A stretch of DNA of 7,509 bases, from assembly GCA_964372275.1 (NCBI GenBank), contig CAYJRR010000174.1, positions 1 to 7,509 on the forward strand. The letters are read 5' to 3'. This stretch comes from CAYJRR01 sp964372275 [NCBI: uncultured bacterium]. Its GTDB lineage: Bacteria; CAYJRR01. The notes under the pieces were generated by a model that was not told the DNA's origin, searched no databases, and saw only the letters and a program-made list of their open reading frames with translations. This document shows positions 1-7,509 of the stretch, piece by piece. The position numbers and the translations under genes were made by a program. The first letter of the stretch is position 1; each line of letters opens with the position of its first letter.

Positions 1-1
1 C

Positions 2-274
2 GGGGGCGGTGCGGGCGGGACAGTCGCCGTCTGGGCCGTCCACGGGACGGCGTTCCAAGGATCCTTCTCGGCGAAGGGGGGACCGGGCGGCGTCTCGGGA
101 TCGGTCGGACCGGGCGGCGGTGGAGGGGGCGGAGGACGACTCCATACACCCGACACGCTGGGCGAAACCGACTTCGCCTCCCGCGACGCCTCGGGCGGTC
201 CCGCCGGATCCGGCGGGACCGCCTACGGAGCGACGGCCGGCAGCGCCGGTCTGTTGACCGAAACCCGACTCTAG
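2..274 (+). CDS. C-terminal end of a glycine-rich, probably secreted or surface protein (5' partial)
   Basis: An open frame runs in from the left edge (first full codon at 2) to TAG at 272-274, giving 90 residues with no start in the window. About one third are glycine, with an eight-glycine run at partial residues 38-45 followed by Arg-Leu, and spaced GG, GPGG and GSGG motifs. The glycine blocks alternate with short beta-type segments such as TVAVWAV and GSFSAKGG. This resembles, from memory, glycine-rich repeats in large bacterial extracellular proteins (a pattern like SGxISAxGG...GGGGGGGGRI), where stacked beta turns form an elongated surface structure. The other two forward frames are Arg/Pro-rich and look like non-coding readings, whereas this one has sensible composition and mostly G or C third positions. 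A 13-bp direct repeat (80-92 and 107-119, 27 bp apart) keeps the reading frame. No LPxTG or terminal-Phe barrel signal is seen. Function unknown; the coding call is likely, the surface role is inference. Confidence 0.68.
   Translation, partial: GGGAGGTVAVWAVHGTAFQGSFSAKGGPGGVSGSVGPGGGGGGGGRLHTPDTLGETDFASRDASGGPAGSGGTAYGATAGSAGLLTETRL
80..119 (+). repeat. 13-bp in-frame direct repeat in the glycine-rich gene
   Basis: The same 13 bases, ggaccgggcggcg, occur at 80-92 and 107-119, offset by 27 bp (nine codons). Both copies sit in the same codon phase and encode Gly-Pro-Gly-Gly. This is what internal repetition of a glycine-rich structural protein would give, and it supports the frame chosen for this partial gene. 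Confidence 0.6.
194..223. repeat. Perfect 30-bp palindrome, candidate hairpin or terminator
   Basis: Positions 194-223 form a perfect inverted repeat with no spacer, centred on GGATCC at 206-211; the left arm is ggcggtcccgccgga. It lies in the 3' end of the glycine-rich gene, occupying exactly ten codons of its frame (GGPAGSGGTA). On the minus strand it begins 47 bases past the barrel gene's stop codon. As RNA from either strand it could fold into a very stable GC hairpin. There is no T-tract after it on either strand, so it is not a classical intrinsic terminator. It could be a U-less terminator, a 3'-end-protecting hairpin for the barrel transcript, or a by-product of Gly-coding repetition. 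The palindrome is directly seen; a role is inference. Confidence 0.55.
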
Positions 275-867
275 AAGGCGATCCCCCCGCCGACGAGGAG
301 GGCGTAGTCGTCGCCGTGAAGCTGGCGGCCGGTCGAGCCGCTCTCGTCGATGCCGCCCCCTTTGGCGGACTGGCGGGTGTAGCGGACGTAGTGGTAGCGG
401 AGGTCGACCGAACCGAAGAACCGGTTCATCGGGTGCAAGCGCACGCCGAGGCCGACGATCGGGGAGAAGCCGGTGACCGTGAATCGCGTCGCGTCGACCT
501 TCGCCGTCGCCGCCATCAACGGCGAATATCCGACGAAGAAGTTCGGCTCCACGAGTCCGGCGCCGGTGGGGAAGAAGCGCGCGTCGACGAGGATTCCGGC
601 GATCCCGCCATCGCCTCGCGCCTCCTTCACGTTGGAGCTGGCGCTGTAGAAGGAGCCTTCGATCGCCAGCCGGGAGAGGATTCGCCAGCCGACCTTCGGC
701 GCGAGGGCGAGTCCCGGGTCCCAGCCGTCGTAGCCGCTCCCGATCGGATTGTGGAAGCCGAGCTCCAGGGCGAGGGTCGGACCGCGGTGCATGTCGTCGA
801 GCGCCCAGGCGCCGTCGGGCGCCGCCGTCGAAAGAAGGAGTGCGAGCCCCGCCACCGTCCGCTTCAT
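271..867 (-). CDS. Small outer-membrane beta-barrel protein
   Basis: A 198-residue protein of unknown specific function. It starts with a typical signal peptide: Met-Lys-Arg, then a hydrophobic stretch VAGLALLLSTAA, with a likely signal peptidase I site after Ala22 (AWA, then LDD). The mature part of about 176 residues alternates polar and hydrophobic residues in short strands broken by Gly/Asp/Asn turns, is rich in Tyr/Phe, and ends in a C-terminal Phe, the BAM recognition signature of outer-membrane proteins. Size and pattern suit an eight-stranded OmpW/OmpA-transmembrane-like barrel; strands include GPTLALELGF, LAIEGSFYS, FFGSVDLRYHYVRYT and DYALLVGGGIAF. I chose the ATG at 867 because a strong GGAGGG lies 7 bases upstream; an in-frame GTG at 882 lies just beyond that motif and would add only five residues. 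It follows the dehydrogenase gene by 41 bp on the same strand, so the two are probably cotranscribed. Its stop codon overlaps that of the convergent glycine-rich gene. Ligand, or a purely structural role, cannot be told. Confidence 0.82.
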   Translation of the reverse strand: MKRTVAGLALLLSTAAPDGAWALDDMHRGPTLALELGFHNPIGSGYDGWDPGLALAPKVGWRILSRLAIEGSFYSASSNVKEARGDGGIAGILVDARFFPTGAGLVEPNFFVGYSPLMAATAKVDATRFTVTGFSPIVGLGVRLHPMNRFFGSVDLRYHYVRYTRQSAKGGGIDESGSTGRQLHGDDYALLVGGGIAF

Positions 868-874
868 CGTCGTA

Positions 875-880
875 CCCTCC
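875..880 (-). promoter_or_regulatory. Shine-Dalgarno site of the outer-membrane barrel gene
   Basis: On the minus strand GGAGGG (880 to 875) precedes the ATG at 867 with a 7-base spacer, near-ideal complementarity to the 16S anti-SD. It fixes the start at 867 rather than the GTG at 882. It is the only gene start in the window with a clear SD, and it is the second gene of its operon. Confidence 0.8.
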
Positions 881-908
881 ACTCGGAAACGCGCGCCTCG
901 GTCGAAGG

Positions 909-2285
909 TCAGGTCGCGCGCAGGTCGGGAAAGATCTTACCCGGATTCAGGATCCCGTTCGGGTCGAACGATCGCTTCAGGCGCCGCATCAGCGCGATCT
1001 CGTCGGCCGAGAGCGCGAGCGGAAGGTAATCCCGCTTGGATCGCCCGATCCCGTGCTCGCCGGAGATCGTTCCGCCGAGCGCCGCCGTCCGGCGGAACAA
1101 CCCCTCGAGGGCCTTCGGCGCGGCCGCGGCCCAGGCGCGGTCGTCGAGCGGTCCACGAAGGAAATAGGTGTGGAGGTTGCCGTCGCCGGCGTGACCGTAG
1201 GAGATCTGCGAGATCCCTACGTCGGCCGCCGCCCCCTCCGCCGCCGCGAGCAGCTCGGGCAGGCGCCGGCGCGGCACGACGCCGTCGGCTTCGACGTACT
1301 CTCCGCTGTTCGAGATCGAATCGCGAACCAGCTTGCGAAGCGTCCAGATTTCGTCGCGCTGGGTGGAGGTTCCGGCGGCGACCGGATCCCCGGCCCCGAG
1401 CGCGGTGAGTCGCTCGGCGATCCGCTCGATCTGCTGGGCGACCTCTTCGCCGGTGGCGCCGTCGCATTCGATCAGCAGCGAAGCGGCCACATCGGGGAAT
1501 GGAAACGCGAGGTGCGGGTGGCGCTCGAGGACGCATCGGACGGCGGCGCGGGGCAGAAACTCCAGGGTGGGTGGAATCGCCGGGCCGGAGAGGACGGCGA
1601 GCACGCCACGCATCAGGTCGTCCATCGAATCGAACGGCACCAGCATCGACATCCGGGCGCCGGGGAGCGGGAGCAGCTTCAGGGTCACCCGGGTGATCAC
1701 CGCCAGCGTCCCCTCGGATCCGCAGAGGAGCTGCGTCAGGTTGTAGCCGGTCGAGCTCTTGCGCAGCTTGCCCCCGGTGCGGATCGTCTCGCCGCCCGGG
1801 AGAACCGCCTCGAGTCCGAGGACGTGCTCCCGGGTGACGCCGTACTTCACCGCGCACAGGCCGCCCGCGTTGGTGGCGACGTTTCCGCCAATGGTGCAGA
1901 AGTCGACGCTCGCCGGGATCGGCGCGTAGAGCAGCCCCTTCGCCTCCGCCGCGCGCCGGATCTCCGCCGTCACCACCCCCGGTTCGGCATCGACCGTCAT
2001 GTCGTCGACGTCGACGGGGGACACGTGCGTCATCCGTTCGAGCGAGAGGACGATCGCCTCCGCCGTCGGCACCGCCGCCCCGGAAAGGCCCGAGCCGGCG
2101 CCGCGCGGAACCACCGGCACGCGCCGGGCGTCGGCCCAACGCAGGACCGCCGACACCTCGGCGGTCGAGATCGGCAGCGCCACCGCCTGCGGGAGTGCGC
2201 CGCGCTCGGCCTCGTCGCGCGCGTAGGGGGCGATCCGCTCGGGGTCGGTGAGGATCCGATCGGCGGGCAGCGGGAGGTCGCGCAT
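909..2285 (-). CDS. FAD-linked 2-hydroxyacid dehydrogenase, GlcD / D-lactate dehydrogenase family
   Basis: A 458-residue flavoprotein of the vanillyl-alcohol-oxidase fold (FAD_binding_4 followed by FAD-linked oxidase C-terminal domain), normal length for the family. These enzymes oxidise a D-2-hydroxy acid (glycolate, D-lactate or D-2-hydroxyglutarate) to the 2-oxo acid with FAD. The FAD domain spans about residues 30-205: the pyrophosphate loop PRGAGSGLSGA at 60-70, IGGNVATNAGGLCAVKYGVT at 132-151, and TGYNLTQLLCGSEGTLAVIT at 179-198. The C-terminal domain (about 208-453) has the metal/substrate site YGHAGDGNLH at 363-372 (His365, His372), SGEHGIG at 408-414 (Glu410, His411) and the terminal FDPNGILNPGKIF at 440-452. 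No Fe-S domain is fused and no glcE/glcF neighbour is visible, so it looks like a stand-alone enzyme. The ATG at 2285 gives the usual short N-terminus before the LTDPE...YARDE motif and has no SD but a TACACT box 10 bases upstream. The family is certain; the substrate is not determinable. Confidence 0.93.
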   Translation of the reverse strand: MRDLPLPADRILTDPERIAPYARDEAERGALPQAVALPISTAEVSAVLRWADARRVPVVPRGAGSGLSGAAVPTAEAIVLSLERMTHVSPVDVDDMTVDAEPGVVTAEIRRAAEAKGLLYAPIPASVDFCTIGGNVATNAGGLCAVKYGVTREHVLGLEAVLPGGETIRTGGKLRKSSTGYNLTQLLCGSEGTLAVITRVTLKLLPLPGARMSMLVPFDSMDDLMRGVLAVLSGPAIPPTLEFLPRAAVRCVLERHPHLAFPFPDVAASLLIECDGATGEEVAQQIERIAERLTALGAGDPVAAGTSTQRDEIWTLRKLVRDSISNSGEYVEADGVVPRRRLPELLAAAEGAAADVGISQISYGHAGDGNLHTYFLRGPLDDRAWAAAAPKALEGLFRRTAALGGTISGEHGIGRSKRDYLPLALSADEIALMRRLKRSFDPNGILNPGKIFPDLRAT

Positions 2286-2295
2286 TGCGGGTCGG

Positions 2296-2301
2296 AGTGT
2301 A
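2296..2301 (-). promoter_or_regulatory. Candidate -10 box of the dehydrogenase gene
   Basis: On the minus strand TACACT (2301 to 2296) matches the TANNNT consensus and ends 10 bases before the ATG at 2285. A transcript starting 6-7 bases after it would have a leader of at most a few bases. No good -35 hexamer is seen 16-18 bases upstream; the GAGTC cluster at 2315-2335 lies there instead, which could mean activator dependence. Confidence 0.5.
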
Positions 2302-2314
2302 GCAGCGAGGGCGC

Positions 2315-2335
2315 GAGTCGAGTCCGATCCGAGTC
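2315..2335. repeat. Triple GAGTC cluster upstream of the dehydrogenase -10 box
   Basis: GAGTC occurs at 2315-2319, 2320-2324 and 2331-2335, the last two one helical turn (11 bp) apart. The cluster covers where the -35 region of the minus-strand promoter should be. It may be a regulator site, but short repeats are cheap in DNA of this composition. Confidence 0.25.
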
Positions 2336-2468
2336 GGTAGCGGTAGGCGAATCGGTTCGGAACGGATCCGGACCGATGGCGATGCCGCCACCGAAAAACT
2401 CCGTATCGGCGAGCGGGCGGTACCGGCCGGGAGTTCGCCGGATTGGCGGAGATCGCCGCCGAGCCCGA

Positions 2469-2488
2469 CGTCCGGTCGCGCCCGGACG
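2469..2488. repeat. Inverted repeat just upstream of the dprA -35 box
   Basis: Arms cgtccgg (2469-2475) and ccggacg (2482-2488) form a perfect 7-bp inverted repeat around a 6-base spacer. It ends one base before the proposed -35 hexamer of dprA, a place suited to an operator or activator site. Chance occurrence is quite possible at this GC content. Confidence 0.35.
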
Positions 2489-2489
2489 A

Positions 2490-2517
2490 TTGTGCGGGTA
2501 GGCGACCGCGCTACGGT
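2490..2517 (+). promoter_or_regulatory. Candidate dprA promoter, probably leaderless
   Basis: TTGTGC (2490-2495) and TACGGT (2512-2517) are separated by 16 bases and resemble sigma-70-type -35 and -10 elements. Only seven bases lie between the -10 box and the ATG at 2525, so transcription would start on or next to the A of the start codon. There is no SD upstream of 2525. This placement makes the alternative GTG at 2492 untenable if this is the only promoter, because it would lie inside the -35 element. Confidence 0.5.
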
Positions 2518-2520
2518 CGC
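2502..2520. repeat. Inverted repeat overlapping the dprA -10 box
   Basis: GCGACC (2502-2507) and GGTCGC (2515-2520) are perfect inverted half-sites around a 7-base spacer. The repeat straddles the proposed TACGGT -10 element. A dimeric repressor bound here would block transcription, but 6-bp arms are weak evidence. Confidence 0.3.
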
Positions 2521-2524
2521 GCGC

Positions 2525-3718
2525 ATGGACGACGTGGCGACGAGAAGGATGCGGTGGCTCGCAATGGCGCGGGTTCCGGGGGCGGTGGGGCGCGGGGTGG
2601 CGAGGCGCTACCGGACGCCGCTGGGGGAGGGTCCTCCGGGGACGCGGATCGCGGCGTTGTTCCAGAGGGTGGTCGCCGCCGGCGAGGTCGGGGAGACGGC
2701 ACCGGATGACGAAGGCGCGGCGGCGGGCTGGTTGCGCGCGGCGCGAGCCGCGGAGAAAGGCCTCGTGGAGGCGGAGCGGGAGATCGCGCGGGGGGCGCGC
2801 GTCGGGGCGCGGCTGATCGACGTGGAGGACGCGGAGTACCCGGCGCTGCTGCGCGAGATCGCCGATCCTCCGGCGGCGCTGTTCGTCCTGGGGAGGATCG
2901 AGGCGCGCGACGCGCGGGCGGTGGCGGTGATCGGATCGCGGTCGGCGACGCGCTACGGGCACACCGTCACGCGGAGGCTCGTGCCGGGGCTGGTGTCGCG
3001 GGGCGTGACGGTGGTGGCGGGGATGGCGCGCGGGATCGACTCGGCCGCGCACCAGGCGGCGCTCGATTCGGGCGGGCGGACGATCGCGGTGCTCGGCACC
3101 GGCATCGACGTCTGCTACCCGAAGCAGGCGAGGCGACTCTACCGGGAGATTCCGTCGCGCGGCGCGGTGCTCAGCGAAGCGGCGCCGGGTACGGAGGCGG
3201 CGGCGTGGCTCTTCCCCGAGCGCAACCGGATCATCGCGGGTCTTTGCGCCGCGACGGTGGTGGTCGAGGCTCGACGGCGGTCGGGTACGTCGGTGACGGC
3301 CCGCCTGGCGGGGGAGCAGGGCCGCCAGGTCGGCGCGGTGCCCGGTGACGTCGACCTCGACCGCAGCGCCGGCACCAACGAACTCCTGTCGCAGGGGGCG
3401 GCGCCGGTGCGCACCGCGGCCGACGTGCTGGCGCTGGCGTTCGGTGAGGTCGCGGCCGCCATCCCCGCGGCGGACGGTCGCGCGCCGGGCGAGCCTGGAA
3501 CGGCGGAGGTCGGCGATCGCCGCGCCGGAATGGCGGCCAACGGGGAGGGCTCGACCGCGGGGCGGCTGCTCGCGCTGTTGCGCGACGAGCCGCAATCGGT
3601 CGACGCCATCGCCGCTCGCGCGACGCTTCCGATCGGGGGGCTGCTCGCGTCGTTGTCCGCGCTCGAAGGGGCCGGGCTCGCCACGCGCGATGCGTGGGGC
3701 CGGTATGCGCGAGCATGA
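2525..3718 (+). CDS. dprA: DNA processing protein DprA (Smf), RecA loader
   Basis: DprA binds incoming single-stranded DNA in the cytoplasm, protects it and loads RecA on it during natural transformation; it also occurs widely in bacteria not known to be competent. From the ATG at 2525 the protein has 397 residues, in the usual range for the three-domain form. The Rossmann-like core spans about residues 97-305 with all hallmark motifs: AVIGSRSATRYG at 134-145, GMARGIDSAAHQAAL at 166-180, IAVLGTGIDVCYPKQ at 187-201, FPERNRIIAGL at 230-240, VVEARRRSGTSVTARLA at 246-262, AVPGDVD at 271-277 and AGTNELLSQGA at 282-292. A disordered Gly/Ala/Pro linker (about 308-342) leads to the C-terminal winged-helix domain (about 343-395), which some DprA proteins lack. 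The N-terminal domain is Arg/Ala-rich and poorly conserved. The start at 2525 is preferred over a GTG at 2492 because of the promoter position and the poor extra sequence. topA follows 66 bp downstream. Confidence 0.95.
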   Translation: MDDVATRRMRWLAMARVPGAVGRGVARRYRTPLGEGPPGTRIAALFQRVVAAGEVGETAPDDEGAAAGWLRAARAAEKGLVEAEREIARGARVGARLIDVEDAEYPALLREIADPPAALFVLGRIEARDARAVAVIGSRSATRYGHTVTRRLVPGLVSRGVTVVAGMARGIDSAAHQAALDSGGRTIAVLGTGIDVCYPKQARRLYREIPSRGAVLSEAAPGTEAAAWLFPERNRIIAGLCAATVVVEARRRSGTSVTARLAGEQGRQVGAVPGDVDLDRSAGTNELLSQGAAPVRTAADVLALAFGEVAAAIPAADGRAPGEPGTAEVGDRRAGMAANGEGSTAGRLLALLRDEPQSVDAIAARATLPIGGLLASLSALEGAGLATRDAWGRYARA

Positions 3719-3747
3719 GGCCGAACGACGGCAACGCGCGTGAAGAT

Positions 3748-3776
3748 TTGCCACGTCCGTCCCGACCGGTTAGCTT
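3748..3776 (+). promoter_or_regulatory. Candidate topA promoter, probably leaderless
   Basis: TTGCCA (3748-3753) and TAGCTT (3771-3776) have an ideal 17-base spacer. Only eight bases separate the -10 box from the ATG at 3785, so the mRNA would begin at or within a couple of bases of the start codon. No SD of normal spacing precedes that ATG. The promoter covers the codons after an upstream in-frame GTG (3740), which argues against that earlier start. It gives topA-trmFO its own transcription independent of dprA. Confidence 0.52.
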
Positions 3777-3784
3777 CCAGAAGA

Positions 3785-6376
<2,592 letters not shown>

Positions 6377-7509
6377 ATGACCGTCACCGTGATCGGCGGG
6401 GGGATGGCAGGCGTCGAGGCGACGCGCGTGCTCTCCGAGGCCGGGGTTCAGGTAGCGCTCTACGAAATGCGCCCGGTGCGCGCGACGGAGGCGCACAAGA
6501 CGGCCGACCTGGCCGAGGTCGTCTGCTCCAATTCGCTGGGGAGCCTGGAGCTCAAGGCCGGCAGCGGGCTGCTCCTGGAGGAGATGGCCCGCCTGGGATC
6601 GGTCGTCGTCGCCGCCGCGAAGAAGCACGCCGTCCCCGCCGGGTCGTCGCTCGCCGTCGACCGGGTGGCGTTCGCGCGCGAGGTGACGGAGCGGATCGAA
6701 CGGCTCCCCGGCGTCGAGATCGTGCGCGCCGAGTGCGAATCGCTGCCGGCGGACGGACCCGCCCTCGTCTGCACCGGGCCGCTCACCTCGCCGGCGCTCT
6801 CCGCCTCGATCCGGGCGCTCACCGGCGACCAGGGGCTCTACTTCTACGACGCGATCGCGCCGATCGTGGCCGCCGACTCGATCGACATGGGGACGGTCTA
6901 CGCCGCGAGCCGCTACGGCAAGGGGAGTCCCGACTTCCTCAACTGTCCGATGAACCGCGAGCAGTACGAGGCGTTCGTCGAGCGGCTGCTGTCGGGCGAG
7001 ATGGTCCCGTCGAAGGAGTTCGAGAAGGAGATCTTCTTCGAGGGCTGCATGCCGATCGAGGAGATGGCCCGCCGCGGCCGCGATACGCTCCGCTTCGGAC
7101 CGATGCGGCCGGTGGGGCTCGAGGACCCGCGCACCGGGAAGCGCCCGTGGGCCGTGGTGCAGCTCCGGCGCGAAGACCGGCACGGGCATCTCTACAACCT
7201 GGTCGGATTCCAGACGAAGCTCCGCTACCCGGAGCAGAAGCGGATCTTCCGCACGATCCCCGGCCTCGAATCGGCGGAGTTCGAGCGGCTGGGGAGCATC
7301 CACCGCAACACCTTCCTCAACAGCCCGCTCCTGTTGGCCGAGGACCTGTCGCTGCGCACGCGGCACACCTTGTGGTTCGCGGGGCAGATGATCGGGGTCG
7401 AGGGCTACGCCGAGAGCGCGGCGCTGGGTCTGATCGCCGGCCTCGCGATCGCCGATCGCCTGAACTCCGTTCGGTTCGTGCCGCCGCCGCGCACCACGGC
7501 GATCGGCGG
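6377..7509 (+). CDS. trmFO: tRNA (m5U54) methyltransferase TrmFO, folate/FAD-dependent (3' truncated by the window edge)
   Basis: TrmFO methylates U54 in the T-loop of tRNA to 5-methyluridine using 5,10-methylenetetrahydrofolate as carbon donor and FAD as reductant, instead of the SAM used by TrmA. The window holds 377 codons with no stop; family members are about 430-470 residues, so roughly the last 60-90 are missing. The N-terminus MTVTVIGGGMAGVEA (1-15) is the GxGxxG FAD-binding loop, followed by YEMRP at 29-33. VCSNSLGSLELKAGSGLL at 49-66 contains Cys50 and FEGCMPIEEMA at 221-231 contains Cys224, matching the two conserved catalytic cysteines (Cys53 and Cys226 in Bacillus subtilis). FGPMRPVGLEDPRTG at 240-254 and LWFAGQMIGVEGYAESAALG at 332-351 are further family signatures. 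The ATG directly follows the topA TAG with no gap and no clear SD, implying reinitiation or coupling. The start is fixed by the FAD loop. The family call is firm. Confidence 0.96.
   Translation, partial: MTVTVIGGGMAGVEATRVLSEAGVQVALYEMRPVRATEAHKTADLAEVVCSNSLGSLELKAGSGLLLEEMARLGSVVVAAAKKHAVPAGSSLAVDRVAFAREVTERIERLPGVEIVRAECESLPADGPALVCTGPLTSPALSASIRALTGDQGLYFYDAIAPIVAADSIDMGTVYAASRYGKGSPDFLNCPMNREQYEAFVERLLSGEMVPSKEFEKEIFFEGCMPIEEMARRGRDTLRFGPMRPVGLEDPRTGKRPWAVVQLRREDRHGHLYNLVGFQTKLRYPEQKRIFRTIPGLESAEFERLGSIHRNTFLNSPLLLAEDLSLRTRHTLWFAGQMIGVEGYAESAALGLIAGLAIADRLNSVRFVPPPRTTAIG

Larger units (their letters stand above)
2286..2524. other. Divergent intergenic region between the dehydrogenase gene and dprA
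   Basis: These 239 bases separate two divergently read genes. The left end holds a minus-strand TACACT box and the GAGTC cluster. The right end holds two inverted repeats and a plus-strand TTGTGC/TACGGT promoter. The middle (about 2340-2465) contains a small AT-richer patch with five A's at 2394-2398 but no convincing gene, RNA or terminator. Confidence 0.7.

Noticed and set aside
9-257. Short Arg/Pro-rich plus-strand frame with a GTG start
   Set aside because: Its composition is that of an out-of-frame reading; the frame one base earlier (2-274) gives a coherent glycine-rich protein end over the same bases.
2391-2415. Possible minus-strand terminator with a five-T run (A's at 2394-2398)
   Set aside because: The preceding stem is at best three plus two pairs with a bulge, and no minus-strand gene ends there.
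2340-2465. Possible small gene or RNA in the middle of the divergent intergenic region
   Set aside because: No frame with a plausible start, SD and composition, and no stable extended fold or recognisable RNA motif was seen.
840-2501. Long plus-strand open frame antisense to the FAD-linked dehydrogenase
   Set aside because: It mirrors a gene with complete family motifs on the other strand, its product is Arg/Gly/His-rich low-complexity, and long antisense frames are expected where GC is this high.
3719-3747. Terminator between dprA and topA
   Set aside because: No stem-loop with a T-tract is visible; dprA transcripts probably read through into topA in addition to its own promoter.

Overview
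The window is very GC-rich (about 70% by eye). It carries ordinary bacterial chromosomal genes plus the end of one accessory surface protein. A signal-peptide-bearing outer-membrane beta-barrel protein points to a Gram-negative (diderm) host. The order dprA-topA-trmFO, with the folate/FAD-dependent TrmFO instead of the SAM-dependent TrmA, argues against a gammaproteobacterium. It fits deep high-GC diderm groups such as Myxococcota-like, Acidobacteriota-like or Eisenbacteria-like lineages. I cannot assign a phylum from the sequence alone.

Layout. (1) Positions 2-274, + strand: the 3' end of a glycine-rich, probably extracellular protein that enters from the left. It has no start codon in the window, so it is easily missed. 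(2) Minus-strand pair, read right to left: a GlcD-type FAD-linked 2-hydroxyacid dehydrogenase (2285-909), then after 41 bp a small outer-membrane beta-barrel protein (867-271). The barrel gene and the glycine-rich gene converge so tightly that their stop codons overlap in one CTAG. (3) A divergent intergenic region (2286-2524) holds candidate promoters for both sides. (4) Plus-strand cluster: dprA (2525-3718), topA (3785-6376) and trmFO (6377 to the window end, truncated). trmFO begins on the base after the topA stop.

How the genes work together. DprA loads RecA on incoming single-stranded DNA, TopA relaxes negative supercoils, and TrmFO makes m5U54 in tRNA. They form a conserved neighbourhood rather than one pathway. 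The oxidoreductase/barrel pair looks like a small independent operon.

The most interesting signals are regulatory and architectural. All three transcription-unit-leading genes (glcD-like, dprA, topA) have a TANNNT -10-like box only 7-10 bases before the ATG and no Shine-Dalgarno sequence. The internal barrel gene has a clear GGAGGG ribosome binding site. This suggests leaderless transcription of leading genes and moves the dprA and topA starts downstream of longer GTG-initiated readings. TopA carries an unusual N-terminal Lys/Ala/Pro-rich tail of about 88 residues, like a histone H1 tail. A perfect 30-bp palindrome sits in the 3' end of the glycine-rich gene, just past the barrel gene's stop. 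I see no CRISPR array, RNA gene, insertion sequence or defence system, and no wholly novel system.
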